Assembly: GCA_039654915.1 (NCBI GenBank)
Contig: CM077593.1
Location: forward strand, 34,628,501 to 34,692,500
Length of the DNA stretch: 64,000 bases
Direction: 5' to 3'
Origin: Aquilaria yunnanensis
Lineage: Eukaryota > Streptophyta > Magnoliopsida > Malvales > Thymelaeaceae
The notes under the pieces: generated by a model
Told to the model about the DNA's origin: nothing
Seen by the model: the letters and a program-made list of their open reading frames with translations, nothing else
Databases searched by the model: none
Position numbers and translations under genes: made by a program
Shown here: positions 58,764 to 64,000 of the stretch, piece after piece
How the letters are laid out: every line of letters begins with the position of its first letter
How positions within the stretch are numbered: the first letter of the stretch is position 1

Positions 58764-59630
58764 TGATGACCTGGGGCCTCATCGTTGTGAGTCATGATGA
58801 TTGTGGAGGAGACTTCTAGGAAGAAGAACGCCTGGAAGGTGGATCGCCCCAGGGAGAGTACCTGAAAAGCTGGTAAACAGGGTTAGGAGGCCCCCGGAGT
58901 GTTTTTCCGGGGGGGGAGCCTCCGACGCCCAAGTCAGTGGTGGCCGGAAAAAGGAGAAAGTCACTAGCTCAAAGAGAAAGGCAGAAAAGTCTCGCCTGGT
59001 AATTTCTCAGAGTGTGGGAGCTGTATCTCTGGCCTACCAACCCCCTGTCAAGTATTTATTTCCTGTATATATAGGAATACCTAGCCCGTTCAGATCATGA
59101 CACGTGTGCGATCGGATGCTCCTGAACTTCTGGGCGTAGGGGACAGATAGTTGGTAACCAGATGGCCTCGAGCCTTGTGCTGAAACGGGCCATGATGTGA
59201 TTCTGATGGCGTCTGCGCGTCAGGGCGGCTTTTTACGTCTGTGGTGGGACGTGTCAGAGGCTTCCTTAAATGCTTCCTTAAATGCTCCTGCCGTACTCCC
59301 GAGGTCCCTGGGTGAGGTCGTCCTCTAGTTCGGACAGAGCCTCTTCGGGAAGCATACCCTCAGTTCGGGGGTTCCCAGTTCCAGGGAGTTCCGCCTTCGG
59401 GGATATCATGTTCGGGCAGCAATGTCTGGTGCCACTTTTCCGAAGGCGCGCTGTTCACAACCTTGGGGGGCGAATGGAGTCCTCAAGTTTTACTGGCGTG
59501 CCAAGGCTCGGAGCTCTCCAGCTATCTCCCGAGGTGCATGATTCCACCTATTCCCGGGAAGCGCCAGTTCTTCTGGCCATTGTTGTGGCAGGGTGTTCGG
59601 CCAGATTGAGGCGATAGCCTTTGGCTATCA
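58764..59630 (-). repeat. 3' LTR of element E
   Basis: 867 bp, TGATAGCC at 59630 (minus) to GGTCATCA at 58764. It keeps ACACGTGT at about 59100-59107 and a TATATATA around 59066-59073. It is related to the LTR of A but clearly a different subfamily. The polypurine tract (59631-59642) adjoins it. Confidence 0.9.
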
Positions 59631-59717
59631 CATGCCCCCCTCTGGAAAGCCGAAGTGAAGACTTCGGTTTGCATCTCTTTCCGAGGTTGTTGTTGGGAGT
59701 TTTGTTGGGAAGCACAA

Positions 59718-59877
59718 CCTGTTCCGAGGTCGCACCTTTTGCCCGAGGGTCTGGGCTGTTCGGCCTTGGCTTATTCTTTGGTGTCTCCGAGGCAAAGCCT
59801 GTACCGAAGATACACCTCTTGCCCAAAAGTCATGGGCTGTTCAGCCATAGCCTGTCTCTTGGTGTCCTCGAGGTGGC
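59718..59877. repeat. Two tandem 80-bp units upstream of the antisense promoter (E)
   Basis: Units at 59718-59797 and 59798-59877 share CCTGT-CCGA, CACCT, TTGCCC, TGGGCTGTTC and TTGGTGTC segments in register. They are homologous to the pair at 24951-25110 in A, and the unit length of 80 is the same. Confidence 0.75.
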
Positions 59878-60174
59878 CTGCTTTTTATTTCTGCAGGTCT
59901 GATGGCCAAGCGTGTCAGACTGAGCGGCGCGTCTCCACTTTTCAGGGATGTCAAACGACGTGTCCCACTCAGGAGGTGTGTCCCGATTTTCCAGGGACGT
60001 TTGGGGAGGCGTGTCCCCTATTTCTGCCCAGCAGTTGACACGCGGCTTCTTGCCATTGGAAGAGAGACGCGTCATTTACAGAGGGCGCACCTTTTCGGGT
60101 GCAGTGGGCAGTTACGGCGACGGTTCGCCTCGAATGGGTACTTATGATCTCTTTTCGGCTACCCACCTTTGGCC

Positions 60175-60182
60175 TATAAATA
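60175..60182 (+). promoter_or_regulatory. TATA box of the antisense gene in element E
   Basis: TATAAATA in TTTGGCCTATAAATAGCCCA, 280 nt upstream of the ATG at 60462. The matching context is conserved in A. Confidence 0.7.
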
Positions 60183-60461
60183 GCCCATCCTATCATAAGT
60201 CCCACTTACTGCTCTCTCTCTGCTTTGCCCTCTGTTCTTGCGTTTTATCTTGCTTTCTGTGGCGGAGCTTCTTTAATCAGAGCTTTTCCTACCAACTTTC
60301 ACGACGGCATCCTCAGGCAAATCTTTTGGTGGGTTTTGATTTCCAGAATACTCTGATTCCTCTGTTTTTCTGAGTTTTTCTGGAAAACTGTTATTTTTTC
60401 CAAACTCGTCTTCTGAGTTTTTTCTGGAAACTATTTTCTTTTCCATCTCAAACTCTTTTTC

Positions 60462-62811
60462 ATGTCTACGATGCCTGTTCCCGAGAGCTGGAAACCTCTT
60501 CTGGCCCATCCTTGCTGTACCACCCCCGAAAAACTAGAGAGGTGGAAGAAAAAATTCTTTCTTCCCTCTTACGCTGTGACCAGGCTGCCTCGCTCTAGCC
60601 ATTTTGCTTTTTCAAACCGCGGCGACGAGGTTACCGTCTTCCGAGCCCAACTGAAGGCCGGTCTTCGGTATCCTCCCCCGAAGGTGGTTTGCGAGTTCTG
60701 CCAATTCCATGGCATTGCTGTGAACCAGCTTCCCCCGAACGTGTACTGCTATTTTAACGCCTTCCTCTGCATGTGTGGCGTGTTCGGGATAGAGCCCCAC
60801 TTCATCATTTTCATGCAGTATTACAAGCTCTACGTGGTCCCAAAGGGTGGCTTCTATTTTCTGCTGCCTCGGGGATCCGGGAGCAAAAAATTCACCTTCA
60901 CCTTCGACACGAAGGATAGCTGGCGGGGGTGGCAGCCTAAGTTCTTTTTCCTGAAGGTGGATAAGAAATGGTCTGATACCCCGACCAGATGGGCTCAGGG
61001 AGTGCTGAACGCAGACGTCGTTGATCCGAGGATACTGCTGACCCCACCGTTGGCTTCCGTGTTCGCGGATTTCGACGCCCGCATTCGGGCAGTCGCTGAC
61101 TGGGCTCCCGAGGTCTCTCCTCGTGCTCTTTACCCCTTTCCTATCAACTAGAGGTTGATGACCGAAGAAGTCCTTCGGGAGCTGAAGGTGGTTAAGGAGC
61201 ACGTGACTGACCTCAATATGCCCGCTCCCGCCATCGCCGGGAAGGATTCCTGGCTGGTCAAGCTCCTTAAGGGGGAGACTTCTTTCGAATCTTTTGCCGA
61301 AAGTAAGTAATCTTCCACCCCTTTATATTTTTTCCTCGGACTTACGCTGATATTTCTTCCCTTTTTCAGAGATGGGCGATGGGGCTGCCGCCTATTACAA
61401 GGCCCTCTTTTCTGGCCAAGTGGAGAAGGGGGAGCAGACAAAGAAGGCGGCTTCCCGAAGAAGGAAGACGACAGGGGCGGGGCCCTCGGCGAAGCGAGCT
61501 AGGAAGGCTGTCCAGCCTCCCCAGCCAGAGCTTTCGGAAGAAGAAGCTGGCGAAGAGGCTGGTCTTGTTGAAATTCCACCGGCCGAGGTCCCCGCTACTT
61601 CCGCCGAGGTGCCTCCTCTCGACCTCAAGGCCCCCAGAAACACTGTAGTGGTAGAAGTACCCACTGCCGAGGAGCGGTACCGGCAGAAGGGTAAGGGTCT
61701 TTCTTCCGAGGGGCCCGAGGATCCCGAGGACACTGTCTCCGAGGTTCCTCCAGGTATGCCTTCAGGAGAAATTCAGCTCCTTTACTTTTCACGAATTTTT
61801 CTTCTACTTCTAACTTCCTTCTCACTTTCAGAGGAGCCTCTTACTGCCAGCTGGAGGGCTATTCATGAGAGGAAACGGGCCCTTCGCGATGCCACAATCC
61901 CTGAGGGGAAGATCCCCTTGGAGCCCTTCTGGACAATCACGGAGGATATGAATTTGTTCTCTGACGATTGTCCGAAAATGACGAGGGAGATTTGGAAGGG
62001 GATGACCACTGACGCCTCCTTCCGGGCCATTGCGGCGGCTCACCCGAGGGATCTTACCCTCGCCGCAAAAGTCACCGAGCACGCTGCTCAGGTATAGTCT
62101 TTACACTCTTTTTCCTCAATTTTCTAAGTGTTTAGACTTGTACTAACCTGGACTTTTGCCTTGCCGTAGCTGCTGGAGTACGCTGGTTACCTCCGAGTTC
62201 GGGTGGCCAGAGAGGCTGCCTCCAAGGATGCGACTTCGAGGGAACTCAGTGAAGCGAAGGCTTCGCTTGCGAACCTGGTCGCCAGCAACCAGCAGCTGGC
62301 AGCGGATTGTTCTCTGCAAATCACCGCCGTTCGGGAGGAGTTCTCGAAGAAGAGAGAAGAACTTGAAAAGGACTCCTCCCGGAAGATTGCCGACCTCGGC
62401 GACCAAGTAAAGGGGCTGCTCGCCGCCAACGGAGATCTTGTCAAGGACAAGGCTGTTTCTGGCAGTCTTGCGGCGAGGTAGACGGATGAGAACAATGCTC
62501 TCCGGGCCAAGGTCGAGGCTCTGAAGAAGGAGTCCGAAGGGACGCTGGAGATAAGCGAGCTGGAGGAGGAGATTGCTGAGCTGAGGGACGAGCTCAACGA
62601 CCTTGGCGTTCAAAAACATACTTCTGATCAAATGGCCAAGGTCGCCTTTCAGGACGGCTTCTGCCTTGTTCGGCACCAAGTCCTGCAGAGGTTCCCAGAT
62701 TTGGACCTCTCTTTTCTGGAGGGCCTAAATATTCCTGAGGGACCTCGGTGGCAGTGGTCCAAGGTCGAGCATCTGAAGCTTCCTGCTCTTCATCCGCCCG
62801 GCTCTCCCTAG
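60462..62811 (+). pseudogene. Antisense spliced gene of element E, best-preserved copy (four exons)
   Basis: Exon 1 is 60462-61302 (M-S-T-M-P-V-P-E-S-W). Intron 1 is 61303-61369 (GTAAGT...TTTTTCAG). Exon 2 is 61370-61753. Intron 2 is 61754-61831 (GTATGC...TTTCAG). Exon 3 is 61832-62091 (260 nt). Intron 3 is 62092-62169 (GTATAG...CCGTAG). Exon 4 is 62170-62811. Splicing gives 2,127 nt, exactly 709 codons, in one frame. Only two stops interrupt it: TAG 61149-61151 (Trp in A and C) and TAG 62479-62481. The N-terminal ~230 residues form the Transposase_28-like domain with several conserved Cys and a W-R-G-W motif. The middle is charged and low-complexity. The end is a coiled coil plus V-A-F-Q-D-G-F-C-L. 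Its function is unknown. Gag-like, transposase-like or regulatory roles are all unproven. Confidence 0.87.
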
Positions 62812-62944
62812 TGTGCTTTAGGGCTCCTCTCATTTTTCTCCTTTGTGTTCCTTCTTTGGGCTCCTCTTTTGTAACGCAGCGTTTGCTTTTAATGAACAAT
62901 CTTTTGGCTAAGTCCCTTCTTGCAAGTTTCTTTATTTCCACTGT

Positions 62945-63431
62945 CCCGAACACGTTTGCTCAAGAGACTTTCGGAAAACCTGCAACCAAAGAAACTTTTT
63001 ACCTTCCTTTGTCCCGAGTGTGCTCGCTTAAGGGACTTTCTGGAAAGTTTGTAAAAATTTGGCTAAGTCTTTTGCAGGCTTTTTGTTCCCTTTTATCCCG
63101 AATCATGTTCGCTCAAGGGACTTCGGAAAACCTTCAGCCAAATTTTTCTGTCTTCCTATTGTCCCGAGCATATTTGCTCAAGGGACTTAGGAAAATTTTC
63201 ACGAGATTGCTCATTTCCCTTTTTCCCGAGCACGTTCGCTCAAGGGTGTTTGGAAATTACCTCTGCTTTTGTTTTGGCGTGTACTTTTGCGAGATTCTTG
63301 CTTTCCCTTTTTCCCGAGCATGTTCACTCAAGGGTGTTCGGAAAAATTTCTCTGCACTGATTATGCCGAGTACCTTTGCAAGATTCTTGTTTCCCATTTT
63401 TCCCGAGCATAGTGGCTCAAGGGACTTCGGG
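62945..63431. repeat. About seven copies of a ~30-bp unit between antisense gene and pol (E)
   Basis: The unit, around CCCGAGCACGTTCGCTCAAG followed by GGACTTCGGAAA, begins near 62945, 63013, 63097, 63163, 63224, 63313 and 63402, spaced 61-89 bp. Each has an imperfect palindrome, CGAGCACGTTCGCTC. A diverged set lies in A at 11020-11222. Confidence 0.75.
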
Positions 63432-63582
63432 AAGTCATATCTGCTTTTTTCGTGGCGAGCACCTTCGCGGAATTCTGTCTTGGACAATTTAGTATACTTG
63501 AAAATTTTTCTCAAGACCATTCTTCTCCAAACCATTCTGTACTTAGAATATTTCTTGTACAATATATCTCTTCCGCTCAACC

Positions 63583-64000
63583 TTAGGCGTAGAATTTTTT
63601 CAAGGCGTCTGAATGCCAAGTGTTTTTCAATTCTACGCCTTCGGCGTCGCCAAGCTTGTACACGCCTTTTCGTACTTCGGCGAGAACCAGATAAGGTCCT
63701 TCTCAATTTGCGCGAAGTACTCCGTGAGATGGCCTTCGGGGTGCAAAGTCGGTCTTTCGGAGAACGAGGTCTCCTTTTTTGATTTCTTTTGGCCTGGCTT
63801 TTAAGTTGATAGCCGCGGCCACTCTTTGCTGGAAAGCTTTTCTTCTCAGCTCGGCTATTTCTCTGTGTTCGGCCACAAGGTCGAGCTTAGTTCTCAGACC
63901 GAGGTCGTTTCCGCCTTCATCAAATACTTGCACCCGTATTGAAGGCTGAACTATCTCTATTGGGATAATGGCCTCTGTTCCGAAGATGAGTGAGAAGGGA
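63583..64000 (-). pseudogene. C-terminal end of integrase/pol of element E (partial)
   Basis: The minus strand reads from the window edge (F-S-L-I-F-G-T-E-A-I-I-P-I-E) to a stop at 63585-63583 (L-K-K-F-Y-A). It closely matches A at 10470-10882. An in-frame TGA at 63703-63701 replaces the Trp of N-W-E-G-P. The catalytic part lies outside the window. Confidence 0.85.

Larger units (their letters stand above)
58764..64000 (-). mobile_element. Tat-lineage LTR retrotransposon E, 3' half, nested in D
   Basis: On the minus strand, with its 3' LTR at 58764-59630 followed rightwards by polypurine tract, antisense gene (+ strand), spacer repeats and the end of pol. The window ends inside integrase, so the 5' half and the second LTR are outside. 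It lies in the 3' LTR of D and is therefore younger than D. Confidence 0.9.

Noticed and set aside
62945..63431. Regularly spaced repeats resembling a CRISPR array
   Set aside because: Units are diverged, spacing varies from 61 to 89 bp, and this is plant retrotransposon DNA with homologous repeats in element A.
1..64000. tRNA, rRNA or other structural RNA genes
   Set aside because: I saw no tRNA-like A/B boxes with cloverleaf pairing and no rRNA segments; the tRNA-complementary sites found are retroelement primer sites.

Overview
This window is plant nuclear DNA, most likely from a eudicot: an AT-rich background, one intronless plant-type MAP kinase kinase kinase gene, a decayed L1-type LINE, a hAT-like MITE and, above all, nested Ty3/gypsy LTR retrotransposons. 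By my reading about 80% of the window is transposable element. I cannot name the species.

Layout. 1-3419: AT-rich DNA and a decayed L1-type LINE (RT, zinc-finger and RNase H remnants). 4559-26047: Tat-lineage element A (+ strand, 858-bp LTRs, TSD ACTAG). Its 3' part is split by element B (11750-22373, TSD GTATG), a Tekay/Del-type chromovirus with an unbroken 1,664-codon gag-pol and LTRs in which I found no difference. 26053-30951: the only clear host gene (kinase, 26978-27892, minus), a 688-bp hAT-like MITE and exon-like host remnants. 30952-33776: a solo LTR related to B. 34855-45800: Tat element C (minus strand, TSD CTATG). 46694 to beyond 58763: Tat element D (+ strand), carrying two solo LTRs (47253-48012 and 51637-52496). 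Its 3' LTR is cut at 58763 by Tat element E (minus strand, 58764 to beyond the window end).

The most interesting system is in A, C, D and E. Besides gag-pol (protease, RT, RNase H, a second archaeal-type RNase H, integrase), each carries a gene on the opposite strand between pol and the 3' LTR. In all four copies this antisense gene has the same four-exon layout. Its introns are short (67-96 bp) and sit at the same places, with phases 1, 1 and 0. A, C and E have a TATA box upstream of its start, and D has only a degenerate one. Its product starts with a domain resembling the Pfam 'putative gypsy type transposon' family (Transposase_28) and ends in a long coiled coil. In copy E the spliced frame is 709 codons long and is broken only by two TAG codons. 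Because the introns lie antisense to the retroelement's genomic RNA, splicing of that RNA cannot remove them during retrotransposition.

The Tat gag start codon lies inside the LTR, exactly 32 nt before its end, in A, C and D. All Tat LTRs, including the solo ones, keep a palindromic ACACGTGT box upstream of their TATA box. gag-pol and the antisense gene converge on a repeat-rich spacer.
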